DNA of 64,000 nucleotides from CAVQRC01 sp963715045 (GTDB taxonomy: Bacteria; Planctomycetota; Planctomycetia; Pirellulales; Lacipirellulaceae): positions 321,195-385,194 of the forward strand of contig CAVQRC010000006.1 of assembly GCA_963715045.1 (NCBI GenBank). Direction: 5' to 3'. Under the pieces are notes generated by a model. It did no database searches. It was not told where the DNA came from and saw nothing but the letters and a program-made list of their open reading frames with translations. The position numbers and the translations under genes are program-made. Within the stretch, counting starts at the first letter, position 1. Each line of letters opens with the position of its first letter. Of the stretch, positions 29,669 through 40,126 are shown in pieces.

Positions 29669-30624
29669 CTAGCGGGGAGCTGCTTCGCCGACCACTTCAC
29701 CGCCCCGGATCGTGGACATTGCCCGATACACTTTCATCTCCAGCTCGTCCAATACAAAGCGGACGTGGCCGTCTGCAAAGCAGAACACGGCGCCCCTGGG
29801 TGCTGACTGCCGAAGGCGCCGTTCTGCCGCTCCAGGGTCATCCCCGCACCGGGGTCCGTGTTGAGTGGATTGGCAGTCGTCCGCAGGCAATCCGCATTGA
29901 CCAGGGCGTAGCTCCACGTGTTGGAAGACTCCCAGGTATCCGATAAGACGACCTCGCCCAGCATGGTCGTATTCGAAGTGCCATCGGTAACCTGCTTCCC
30001 TTGACGTCGAATGACATAGAGAAAAAGTCCGTCGTTTTCAAATTTGGCAACGTGGGTCGGAAAGTCTGGACCGCAGGTGCCCTGAACGAACGCATAGCTT
30101 GACGTGGCTGCAGTGACGGGAGCATAGACGTCACTGATGGGTGCCGAGGATTCACTCGGGCAAACCAAGATCTCCAGACGCTCTTTGACCCCGCGGCACT
30201 TTTCTCGGTCGCCGTACCAGGTGAGATCGTCGACGTTGCGATTCCAGAGGCCTCCTTGATTGACGTCAATTCGATCGTAGAGTGGCTGCTCCTCAAGTTG
30301 CGGTAGAATCTCAACAAACCCACTGGCCCCGGTCTTTTTCTCGGTCGGGAGCCCTGGCGGACAGACAGAGACTCTCATCGTCTCACCGGTATCGTCGCAA
30401 CCGATGCGTCCGGCCGGAAATACCTGGTGGGCAGCTTCGTAACTTAGAATTGCCAGGCCGACCTGCTTCTGATGATTGCTGCAGGTCAGGCGTCGGGCTG
30501 ACTCGCGGGCCGTTTGGATTGCGGGCAGCAGCATCGCCGCAAGGGTGCCCAGGATAGCGATTACGACCAGCAACTCGACGAGTGAGAAGCCGCGGAGAGT
30601 ACGGTCGTGGAGTGCGTGTCGCAT
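29669..30624 (-). CDS. DUF1559 pilin-like protein, one frameshift
   Basis: 318 residues when one missing base is restored. Type IV prepilin-like N-terminus: basic leader, then GFSLVELLVVIAILGTLAAMLLP, with the prepilin peptidase site before F and the Glu at +5. DUF1559 continues (TARESARRLTCSNHQKQVGLAIL) and the C-terminal H-x9-DG-type motif appears as GAVFCFADGHVRFV once a G missing near 29796 is restored. Such proteins are hugely expanded in planctomycetes and may form pseudopili; the role is unproven. A single gene between the CHRD gene and the sigma factor. Confidence 0.88.
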
Positions 30625-30905
30625 GGGTGCTGGCCCTCCCCAGATCGCCAGCTAGCCGCGCTGCCGAGGCGTCGCATGGAACGAGTTGCAAGTCTGCCGG
30701 TCAGCCAGCAGACTATCATCCTATCGGCCCGCAGAGCCCCGACAATTCTATTTCGCGTAGCTTCTCAGCTTACGATCCGCCGCAGCCTCGCGGTGTGGAC
30801 GCCGGTCGAAGCCAGAGTGCCCAGCGAATTTTGGCGTGAGGAGCTGCGAGACGCCCGATCGCTGCAATAGAGCTCCCTGGAAGACACATCTTATTCATAC
30901 CAGTA

Positions 30906-31531
30906 ATGGCCGATCACCAGCAAGAAACGCCAGGCGACGGACGGGATCAGCCTTCGGGGATGGATCCTGACTTGTTCGCTGCGCCACTACCTGCAGGCCT
31001 ATCCGCGTCTGCACCTCGTGGCCGCGGGAATCATCGGCGATCGCACGCATGCCCACGATATCGTGCAGGAAGCGGCCGTGGTCGCCCTTCAGAAGTCCAC
31101 CAACTTTACCGCGGGCTCCAGCTACGTCGCCTGGCTGTCGGCAATTGTTCGCCACTGTGCGTTGAACTATATCCGTAAAGTACGTGGCCGCTGTACGACC
31201 GCCGTAGATCCCGTGACTCCTGGCACAGACCGCCGCCAGCGAACCGCGTCAACCTCGATCTTGGCCTATTCACGGCGACACAGGCGAGCTTGTCGCCTCC
31301 CAGACCGATTTTGACGATAAGACTCTGGACGCACTAAGCAGCATCAGCGGTGAAGCTCGCTGCTGTCTGCTGCTACGAGTCGTGCAGAATCTGTCCTATG
31401 CCGAGATCTCGCAGTTGATGCAGATTCCGGAAGGAACTGCGATGAGCCATGTGCATCGCAGCAAACGTCAGCTCCGCAGCATCCTCGAGCACCATGCGGC
31501 GAATGCCGAGGTCGCAGACCCTACTCGATGA
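30906..31531 (+). CDS. ECF-type sigma-70 factor, two frameshifts
   Basis: About 208 residues after correction. Start MADHQQETPGDGRDQPSGMDPDLFAA; then region 2 in a second frame (HYLQAYPRLHLVAAG, THAHDIVQEAAVVAL, YVAWLSAIVRHCALNYIRK), and region 4 in a third (SGEARCCLLLRVVQNLSYAE, ISQLMQIPEGTAMSHVHRSK). The shifts lie near 30984 and near 31225. The stop TGA at 31529-31531 overlaps the ATG of the anti-sigma gene by four bases, so the pair is one operon. All promoter-recognition helices are readable across frames, which favours consensus errors. Confidence 0.85.
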
Positions 31532-32310
31532 CACACGATCCCCAACCGATTACCGACGACCAGCTCGACGCCTATCTGGATGGCCTGTTGCCGCCCGATG
31601 AGCGAGTGGCGTTTGAGGTCCGACTTCGCCGGCACCCGGAAATCCTCCGCGAAATAGAGATCCAGGACCGAATTGACGCGTCGCTCGTTCGGATGTTTCC
31701 CTCTGCGGCTTCTTCCGAGGACCAGGTGGCTGAGCTGCTGAGGACATCTTCCAAGGCTCCCCAGCGGTGGCGCATCGCCCTGCCGTTGCCCACCTCCACC
31801 GGAATTTTCCGCGTCGCCCTCGTAGGTTTGGCGGCAGTTCTGGCCTGGATCGTGGTGGTGTGGCAGCTCGGAGAGCAGACTTCGAGAACGCCTTATTTTC
31901 AGCCACGGCCCTTGGCGCTCGTCTACCAGGAGGTTGTCGACCGTGGCTTCGAGCCGTACTACGAGTGTCGTGAGCCAGACCGGTTCGCGGCAACGTTTTC
32001 GCGGCGTCAGGGTAAGCCATTACACCTGAAGACATTACCTCCCGGAAGCCAGATGCTGGGCCTTTCCTACACGGGTGGACTAACTCGGGATACGACGGCG
32101 ATGCTGTGTCGGGTTGACGGCCAACCGGTCATCGTGTTCGTCGATCGTCTGGCAAACGATCTCCCAATCGCCTCGGTGAATGACAGGTCAGGAGTGCATG
32201 TCCATCGAGTCGTCAGAGACGGGCTCGTGTTCTACGAAGTCACGCCCTACGAAATCGATCGAGTGATCGATTATCTCGTTCCCCAGGTTCAGGCGGCGAG
32301 TCGCGGTTGA
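31528..32310 (+). CDS. Membrane anti-sigma factor
   Basis: 260 residues. N-terminal anti-sigma-like helix (ITDDQLDAYLDGLLPPDERVAFEVRLRRHPE), one membrane span (about 92-113, IFRVALVGLAAVLAWIVVVW), then an extracytoplasmic domain with PGSQMLGLSYTG and VDGQPVIVFVDRLANDLP. The usual zinc motif (H-x3-C-x2-C) is absent, so it would be a zinc-free anti-sigma domain. It should hold the cotranscribed ECF factor at the membrane until a signal reaches the outer domain. Start ATG 31528 overlaps the sigma stop. Confidence 0.85.
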   Translation: MTHDPQPITDDQLDAYLDGLLPPDERVAFEVRLRRHPEILREIEIQDRIDASLVRMFPSAASSEDQVAELLRTSSKAPQRWRIALPLPTSTGIFRVALVGLAAVLAWIVVVWQLGEQTSRTPYFQPRPLALVYQEVVDRGFEPYYECREPDRFAATFSRRQGKPLHLKTLPPGSQMLGLSYTGGLTRDTTAMLCRVDGQPVIVFVDRLANDLPIASVNDRSGVHVHRVVRDGLVFYEVTPYEIDRVIDYLVPQVQAASRG

Positions 32311-32571
32311 AACTCATCGCACGCTGACTTCTTCGCGGATCGTGCTTCCCGATGGCGAAACGAGACAGCAAGTCAACGCCCCGCGGGGAAAAGTTGCAAG
32401 GAATGGCCGCGGCCGGCACATCTTCTCCCGGCCTCGTCAGCCTCTGCAACGTCTTGATTCGACTCTGCGGCAACCTTCCGTGCTCGAGCGTGACGAGACG
32501 AGGATGCGTCAGTACCAACGGGTGCCGGCTGTGCAACCAGGTGACGGATTCTGTTTCAGCGGACTTAAGGA

Positions 32572-34083
32572 ATGACGATGATGAAGACCATTAGCCTGAC
32601 AGCCGTCCTCTTGTGCACCATTTGCCTGCCGGCCGCGAACGCTGGATTTCCGCAGATCTTGCTGGAGCCGATCAGCACGCATGAAATCGTCGCGCCTGTC
32701 GGCATCACGCATGCCGGCGACGGTTCCAATCGACTGTTCGTTACGGATCAACGCGGCACGATCCATGTGATTCAGAATGGCAGCGTGCTACCCACGCCGC
32801 TGTTGGATATCGCGTCGAGTCTGGTCGACGAACGAGCGAATTTTGACGAGCGGGGTCTGCTGGGGCTCTCGTTTCATCCCGACTTCGGGCAGCCTGGGTC
32901 ACCGGGCAACGACAAATTCTATGTGTACTACAGCGCTCCGCGTCCTGGAGGTGATCCGACTGATCCGGTCAGTCCTATCGATCATCAGAGTGTCGTCGCA
33001 GAGTATTCGGTGACCGGAATCGGTTCCAACGTGGCCGACCCAAACTCGGAACGGGTGTTACTGAAGTTCGACCAGCCACAGTTCAACCACAATGCTGGTT
33101 CGCTGAGTTTGGCCCGGATGGGATGCTCTACGTGACGACCGGTGACGGAGGCGGCAGCGGCGACAATGAGCCTGGCCATACCGGAGGTGGGGCGGGAGAT
33201 CCGTCTGGAGGATTGGGGAACGCGCAAGATCTTGACCAGGCTGCTCGGCAAGGTCTTACGCATCGACGTCAATGGAACCAACGGGCCGGGAGGCCAATAC
33301 GGAATTCCAGCGGACAATCCGTTCGTCGGCTCTGGGGCCGGAGTCCGTGAAGAGATCTTCGCTTACGGTTTTCGAAATCCGTGGCGAGGTTCGTTTGATG
33401 ATGGTCCGGGCGGAACCGGGAGGTTCTTCGTCGCCGACGTGGGACAGGGAGATGTCGAGGAAATCAATCTGGTTGAGGGTGGCGGCAATTACGGGTGGCG
33501 AATCAGGGAGGGCGTGTTCGATTTCGACGCCTCGGTGGTGCCGGTGCCCGAGGTACCGACCCCACCGGGTCTTCGGGATCCCATCGCCCAATACCTGCAT
33601 CCGAATACGGACACCGCATCGCTGCCGGGGTCGGAGAGCCTCACCAAGGTGGGGCTGAGTGTAACCGGTGGCGTGGTGTACCGGGGCAACGACTTTCCAG
33701 AGTTGTCAGGCAAGTATATTTTTGCGGACTGGAGCACCGGATTCAGGGAACCCAACGGCACGCTCCTGGGTCTCGAGGAGACGTCTCCAGGGCACTTCGA
33801 GTTCTTTGTACTGGATGTGCTTGGCGGCAATCCGATCGGCGAGTACATCCAGGCCTTCGGGCTCGATGAGTTGGGCGAAGCGTACGTGGCCACGAAGGGG
33901 ACATTGGCCCCCAGCGGACTTGACGCGAATGGTCTACCGAGCGGGAGGATTTACCGCATCAGGGTGGTTCCGGAACCGACCGCCGGCCTCTCGGCGATGA
34001 TCGCCGCGATGCTGTTTTGCTGCGGCCGTTTTGCCTCATGCTGGCCACAGTCGTGCCACGGCTACGGCGAGCCGGCGAAGTGA
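32572..34083 (+). CDS. PQQ-dependent sugar dehydrogenase (GSDH family), PEP-CTERM tail, two compensating frameshifts
   Basis: 503 residues; the two shifts cancel. Signal peptide MKTISLTAVLLCTICLPAANA, then a six-bladed glucose/sorbosone dehydrogenase-type propeller: PVGITHAGDGSNRLFVTDQRG, RGLLGLSFHPDF, NHNAGSL, MLYVTTGDGGGSGDN, LLGKVLRIDV, EIFAYGFRNPWRGSFD, FFVADVGQGDVEEINLV, GGVVYRGNDFPEL. One base is missing near 33107 and one extra near 33232; the segment between reads in another frame. The C-terminus has PEPTAG plus a hydrophobic stretch, a PEP-CTERM-like sorting tail. The start has AAGGA just upstream. Confidence 0.87.
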
Positions 34084-34186
34084 TCGGCGATCGTGCTTGG
34101 CGAATTACAGGTAGAGCCTGACCGAGTCTGAGTAGCGGGTAAACCGCGGCACGGAGTGCCCCGGGTGCACGTGCCCCCGGCGACTT

Positions 34187-34912
34187 TTAGGAATCCCGCA
34201 GCTTCGTGGCCTCGGCGCGGGCCGACTCCAGTTCGGCCGTCAACCGTTCGACTTCCGCCGCGTCGTCCATCTGTTCAGTCGCGCCGTGAAGCTGTTGTTC
34301 GAGTTGGGCGATCTTCTTGCGAAGTACTTCCAGTCTCTTCTTGGCTTTCTTGTCCATCATCGATTCTCCGAGGTGCCACGGACCGTCTGCCGGCGTCGCG
34401 GTCACGGCGGCGACCGTCTCTTGTTTCGGCGTGTGCTCGATGGCCCGCATCGTCGAGGCCACTCCGACCAACGCCAGCGACGCCAGCAACCCCGCGTTCA
34501 ACCAGGAACGGATCCTGACCCGTGCCCGTTCGGCGGCGGCCGATCTCCCGGCGACGATCGCCGCGGCGAAGAAGATAAAGAACGCCAGGACCAACTTGAC
34601 CGTCAGCAAGATGTGATAGGCCATCGGAAGCTGATACGCCCGCAGGATCGTCACGAGGTTGTAGAAACCACTGACCATCAACAGCAACGTGCAGATCCCG
34701 ATGGCCATTCCCCAACGCCGGCGCTGGGTTCCAAAGTACCGCGTGGACGAGTCGTCGCCATGCGTCTCGGCATGATCGGCACTCGGGACAACGATCGCCC
34801 GCAAATAGAACATCCCGCCCACGATGATCGCTGCCGAAACCAGGTGCGCGACCCGTGACACGATACCGAGGACGAAGAGGGGCGTGATAACGGCAGTCAA
34901 CAAGGATGACAT
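34187..34912 (-). CDS. Four-span membrane protein joined to a coiled-coil tail
   Basis: 241 residues. Four membrane spans in the first 165 residues (VSRVAHLVSAAIIVGGMFYL; GMAIGICTLLLMVSGFYNLV; LLTVKLVLAFFIFFAAAIVAG; NAGLLASLALVGVASTM), similar in layout to CopD-like or DUF2269-like membrane proteins. The last 57 residues, from MMDKKAKKRLEVLRKKIAQL, form a charged coiled coil. I recall similar coiled coils as separate small planctomycete genes, so an internal start at the MM, or two overlapping functions, is possible. No frameshift is seen. Function unknown. Confidence 0.65.
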   Translation of the reverse strand: MSSLLTAVITPLFVLGIVSRVAHLVSAAIIVGGMFYLRAIVVPSADHAETHGDDSSTRYFGTQRRRWGMAIGICTLLLMVSGFYNLVTILRAYQLPMAYHILLTVKLVLAFFIFFAAAIVAGRSAAAERARVRIRSWLNAGLLASLALVGVASTMRAIEHTPKQETVAAVTATPADGPWHLGESMMDKKAKKRLEVLRKKIAQLEQQLHGATEQMDDAAEVERLTAELESARAEATKLRDS

Positions 34913-35065
34913 GAACTGGCGACAGGAGTGTTCGTGAACAAGAGCGATGTGGTGAGTCGGTGATCGTATCAGGGGCCGGGCGGGCGAGGCTAGGGCTTGT
35001 CAGTCTTCGAGTTGAGGGTTCGTTCGCCCGATCAGCCTGCTTCTTCGCATTCAACCGCAGACCTC

Positions 35066-35110
35066 GGTCCTGACCCCCGACCCCTGACCCCCGACCCCTG
35101 ACTCCTGACC
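35066..35110. repeat. CCCCGACCCCTGA short tandem repeat
   Basis: Three to four imperfect copies of TGACCCCCGACCCC, the reverse complement of the words at 12232-12269. It lies just after the nucleotidyltransferase stop at 35113 (gene on the minus strand). Confidence 0.75.
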
Positions 35111-35112
35111 AG

Positions 35113-36373
35113 CTAGGGCCGGGAACCCTTCTCGCCGCCTGATTCGGACTGTTTCCGTTCGACGAGCCACTGCAGGGCCGCTTCCCGCGTCGCGATCGTG
35201 CCATCCAGCTGCGCCACGCGAAGTTCGTGCAGCAGTTCGCCGAACTGCCGTCCCGGTTTCAGCCCTGCCGCAATCAGATCGCTGCCGTCGAGCAGGGGCC
35301 GCGGGTCGAGTTGCTCAGGCAACACGGCGAGCCGCCGGTGGCAGTACTCCGCCTGCCGATCGTGGCTCCCGGCGAGTGCCTCGCGGAAGGCCACCAGGTC
35401 GCTCCCGCCCTCGTGGGCCAGCAGCGGCTGCAACTGCGACCACCGCAGCGTCTTCGGCGGTCGCGAGCGTGGCGACGTGAGTCACGAGCCAGGCAGCGCG
35501 GTCGATGTCGTGATTGGTCATCCGCAACTTCCGCCCGATCCGGCGGGTGGCAGCGGCGTCGTGCAGCGGTGCCATGGCGGCGGCCATGGCCAGTGCCCGC
35601 GATGGATGGTCCAGACGCTCGAGCATGGCGAGGTACTCGGCCCGCGCCGGTTCGGCGGCCGTGGCGTACCAGTCACCCAGCGGCTCGATCACGTGACGCA
35701 GCAGGTCACTCGCGGCCAGCAAGCGAATCGCCTCGCTTCGCGACGACGCTTCGAGCATCCGACCGACTTCGGCCCCGATCCGTTCGCCGCTGACGATCTC
35801 GATGTCCGCGGCCATGTCCCGGATTGCCGCGAAGGTCGTCGGCTCGATCTCGAATGCCAACGTGGCGGCGAACCGGATGGCACGCAACATCCGCAATTTG
35901 TCCTCCTTGATCCGTGCGTGCGGTTCGCCGATGGCGCGAATCACACGCTGTTCGAGGTCGGCGGTGCCATTCACATAGTCGATGTACCGCTCCCCGACCG
36001 GGTCATAGAAAATGCCGTTGATCGTGAAGTCACGGCGGCTGGCGTCGGCTTCTGCCGTGCTGAACGAGACCGCATCGGGACGCCGCCCGTCGCTGTAACT
36101 GTGATCCTCGCGGTAGGTCGCGATCTCGAGCTGGCCTTGCTCGCGATTGCCGATCAGGGTGATCACGCCAAACGCGGCTCCGATCGGCAGCGTACGGCGG
36201 TATCCAAAGATCTTGCGAATCTCGTCGGGCCGGGCAGACGTGGCAATGTCGTAATCCTTGGGTTCGATCTCGAGGAGCATATCGCGGACGCATCCTCCGG
36301 CCCACAGGGCCTCGTGGCCGGCCGCCCGAAGTCGATGCACGGCCGTCCTGGCGAATTCACGGGGGACGCTCAT
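35113..36373 (-). CDS. CCA-adding/poly(A) polymerase-type nucleotidyltransferase, one frameshift
   Basis: About 419 residues after correction. Class II nucleotidyltransferase: GGCVRDMLLEIEPKDYDIATSARPDE holds the GG-x-VRD and DxD catalytic motifs, followed by TYREDHSYSDGRRPDAVSF, SRRDFTINGIFYDP, and the A-loop-type ERYIDYVNGTADLEQRVIRAIG, LRMLRAIRFAATL. These enzymes add CCA to tRNA 3' ends or A tails to RNA; the tRNA-Leu in this window encodes no CCA, so a CCA-adding enzyme is needed. The frame breaks near 35455 (one extra base) before WSQLQPLLAHEGG. Start ATG 36373 (MSVPREFARTAV). Confidence 0.87.
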
Positions 36374-36453
36374 GGTTTTGCGCTGAGAGAAACTGGCTGC
36401 GAAATCCACTCCAACGGGCACGCCAATGAGCACTCCCACGAGTGTGACGGCCC

Positions 36454-36470
36454 GGGAAGGCCATCGTACG
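36454..36470. repeat. GGAAGGCCATCGTACG word
   Basis: One arm of the palindromic repeat seen complete at 52837-52909. Here it stands between the addA end and the nucleotidyltransferase start. Confidence 0.55.
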
Positions 36471-36483
36471 TCAAAACGCGTTC

Positions 36484-39400
36484 TCAGCGGACCGCGATCC
36501 GCCGGACCGCTCGATTCAATCGCTCCCGCAATCGCCGCCGGTCGTCGTCGGACCACTCGAACTTGTACTCCCGAGCCGAGCGGACGAAATGGACGGCAAC
36601 TTCGCTCGGGCGGGTTTCCAACCGGGCTTCAATCGCCGCGGCATACACGAAGAGCTGCATCTCGTAGGTCTTGGCGGCCGCCCGCTCCGAGCCCGCTTTG
36701 ACTGCCTGCGTCTTGTAGTCGATGACATGCCAGTTGCCCCTCGGCATCGCGATAGACACAGTCGATGACACCCGTCAACCAGGTCTGGCCCGGTGTTACC
36801 GTCGACCCGTGGCGTGGGCATCAGGAAGTCGACCTCGCGGTGGACCGCTGCGGCGTTCGCCAGCTCGATCGCCCGCCGGGAACGGAGGAAGGAGTCGACG
36901 ATCGGAATCGCTTCGTCGAGGATCCTGGCCACCGACGCGGGATCGAATTCGGCCAGGCAGAATGCGGCCTGGCGGCGGGCGAGGCGGCCGATCGCTTCGC
37001 TGCCAGCCTCCCGGTCGCCACTGGACAGTCGGGGCATGTCGAGTGCTTCGAGCATGCTGTGGACCAACAACCCGGTCCCGCGGGGATCGGCCGCGTGGAT
37101 GTCGAACAACAGTCGTGAGCGGTCGCTCGAGCGATCGGGATCCGCGGGGCCCTCATCGTCAACGCGTGCTGCCGTCGGTTCGTTCTCGATGCCCTCATCG
37201 ACCCCATCCGCGGCACTCGCCGCCAGTCGCTGCAGTTCGCCCGTTAGCCGCGAGAACGAAAACGTGGGATGCGGTCCCCCGTTCGCCGCAACCGGAGCAA
37301 CCGAGGCGGCATTTCGGCCGGCATCGTTGCCGCGCGGGCCTCGACCCGGTCGGCCAGGTCGGCCAGGTCGACCCGCGTCGATCGCCGCCGCCAACGGTCC
37401 CGCTCCTCGCCCCTGGCATCGACAATGCGAACGTCGACCGCCAGCTCCGGCGGCGTCACGCGGCCCGCAGGTACCGCTTCACCGCTCTTCAGGTCGTACC
37501 GCGAGGCCAGCAGTTCGAGCCATTCCCCAGACGGGGCGTCGAACTTGCTCACGCAGCCTGACAGGATCAGGTGATCGGCCGCCCGCGTGCAGGCCACGTA
37601 TAGCAGTCGCTGCGATTCCGCTTTCCGCTGCTGCCGCGTGCGAGCCTGGTAGATGTCCAGGCCCGTGAAGGTAGCGATCCCGCGTCTTGCGGTCTCCGCC
37701 CCGCGGTCGGCAGAGCGGCCCGAGCTGGTCGTCGAGGATCAACTGGTCAGAGTCATGACGCTCCTTGCGTCCGACGTCCGGCACGACCACCACCGGAAAC
37801 TCGAGGCCCTTCGACTGGTGAATCGTCATTAACCGCACCACGTCTGCATCCTGGGAGACGGTGGTCGCCAGTGCTTCCCGCGGTTGCTCGGAGGTAAATC
37901 GCGAGAGTTCGAGAATGAATCGCGACAGACCGTTCAGCTCGCTTTCGTCGGCGGCCCGGGCCTGCTCGATCAACTTTCGCAGGTTGGCCAGCTTGCGGGG
38001 GCCCAGGAACTCCGCCAGCAGGGTCGCATCGTAACCCGTGCGATTGATCGCCAGCGTGATCAAGCGGGCTACCGGCAGGCGATCTTTCTGCCGCCGAAGT
38101 TCCGCCAGAATATGGGCGGCGCGGTCGACTTTCGCCTGTTCGTTCGCGTCCAGTTCCGACCATCGATTGTCCGCTGAACAACCCGCACGAGACGGGTGAC
38201 GTACGGTCCACCGTGCGTCCGTACTGGGCCAGCCAGAAGATCGTTTCGTCGGCGATCGCGAAGAACGGGCTGCGGAGTACGCCGACCAGGGCAATTTCGT
38301 CTGCCCCACTGTGGGTGCAGCGGAGGAGGTTCAACACGTCCCGGATTTCCTGCTGCGCGTAAAACGCGCTCCCTCCCTCGACGTAACACTCAAAGCCGAA
38401 TTCTTCGAGCACCCCCTCGTAGCGGTGGGCGTCGGTCATGGCCTGAAACAGCAGCACGATATCCCCCTGCCGGACCGCCCGCCCGGACGGCTCGTTGTCG
38501 CCGTCGCCAGCGGCAATCAACGGGACTTCGCTGTCGACCAGTTCGCGCAGCCGTTTCGCAATCGATCGCGCTTCCAGCTCGCGATTTCGCTCCGCCTGGC
38601 CGCGGACCGGCTTTCCCGCGGCGACTTCCGTCCACAGGAACTCGGCACAAGGTTGATCGCTGACGGCCCCGCGATCGGCCGTCGAGCGGCTCGTACTGAT
38701 CCAGCGAATCGGCGAACAGATCGTTGATCAGCGCGATCACGCCGGGCTGGCTGCGGAAGTTGGTCGAGAGCGAAAGCCGTCCCGCTGCCGGGGTGTCCTG
38801 GCGGATTTGGAGAAACACTTCCGGCTCGGCGCCGAGGAACCGATAGATCGATTGCTTATAGTCGCCGACGACAAACAACCGGCCGTGTTGCCAGTCCTGA
38901 CCGCAGAGAGTGCGACACAAACTCGGCCTGCAGCGGACTGGTGTCCTGGAACTCGTCAACCAACAACATCTTCGTGTCGCGGGCAATCTGGTTTCGCGCG
39001 GACGGTACCCGATCGAGGAGCTGGACCGCGTGGAAGATCAGGTCGTCGAAGTCGAGGAGATTGAGTTGTCGCTTGCGAAACTCGAAGCGATCACTGGCCG
39101 CCTGGCTCAGTTGGAGCAATTGCCGACCGGTGCGGGCGGCTTCCCGAGCGTGGTTGGAGGACCACTTGCGCTTGAGAACTCCCTGCCGAGGCGCCGTTCG
39201 ATCGAGTCCTGCAACGCCTTGAGTTGCATCTTGAGCTGATCGCGTACGAAGACGTCTTCCCATTGATCCTTGCGTCCAATGCCCCGGAGTGTTGCGGCCT
39301 CGCGGAGCAGAACGATCGCGTTCGATTCGATGCCCGCGGTACGGACGGCATCGAGGCCCGCCAGAATACGCTCCCGCCGATCCTCGAACCCGGCCGCCCG

Positions 39401-40126
39401 GCACTCGGCCATGCCCAGCAGTTTCCGCAGCTCGGCGATGTCCTGGCTTTCCTCGAGCCAGTCGGCCAGAGGACCGCTGATGTGAACGCGGTAGCCTTCG
39501 TCCCATGTCGCGACGAGGTCTTCGTCGGTACGTGGCAGCCAACGGGCGATCGTGTTGCGTTTGAGTCCGCCCATCCAGGTCGGCAGCGCGGAAGTCAGCG
39601 TGGGCAAGCCCAGCCGGGTGGCCAGGTCGATCGTGGCCGACCGCTCGGCGCCGCACAGCCGCCCGCGGAGAACTTCGTCGATGGTCTCGGCCTTGAGTAC
39701 GTCGGCCTGAGCCGGCATCAGCGTGCCGAACCGCGGGTCGAGGCCCAGTTCCACGGCATACTGCCGCACGAGATTGCCGCAGAAGGAATGGATGGTGCTG
39801 ATCCGCGCTTCGTCGAGGCTCCGCAACAGCCGATACCAGGCGAGGGCCTCCTCGGGAGGGGCGGCGGCCAGCCGTTGATGGCACTTTCTGCGGACGCGGT
39901 CGCGCATCTCCCGGGCCGCCGCGTCGGTAAAGGTGATCGCTACGACCTGGCGAAGGTCTTGACCCATCTGCCGCGGATCGACGTGGGAGATGAACCGCTC
40001 GGTCAGTACAAACGTCTTTCCGCATCCGGCCCCCGCCGAGAGACTGATCGAAGTGTCCCGCGTCACCAGGGCCTGCCGTTGCTGGGGTGTTAACGGAGTT
40101 TCGGTGGGGGAGCTCAAGAGACTCAT
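36484..40126 (-). CDS. addA: AddA/RecB-like helicase-nuclease, about eight frameshifts
   Basis: About 1213 residues reading through frame changes near 39180, 38910, 38690, 38180, 37680, 37285, 36800 and 36745. SF1A motifs in order: Walker A SAGAGCGKT, Ia ITFTDAAAREM, II LLVDEFQDTSPLQ, III GDYKQSIYRFLGAEP, IV STNFRSQPG, V TIHQSKGLEFPVVVVPD, VI LLYVACTRAADHLIL. The C-terminal RecB-type nuclease has GVIDCVY, VIDYKTQ and YEMQLFVYAAA (the D, D-x-K and Q-x3-Y residues). With AddB it resects double-strand ends for RecA loading. Start ATG 40126 overlaps the addB stop by four bases. Every motif is kept in spite of the shifts. Confidence 0.85.

Noticed and set aside
35198..36667. 489-codon frame opposite the nucleotidyltransferase
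   Set aside because: Antisense shadow of a gene with clear GG-x-VRD and DxD motifs.
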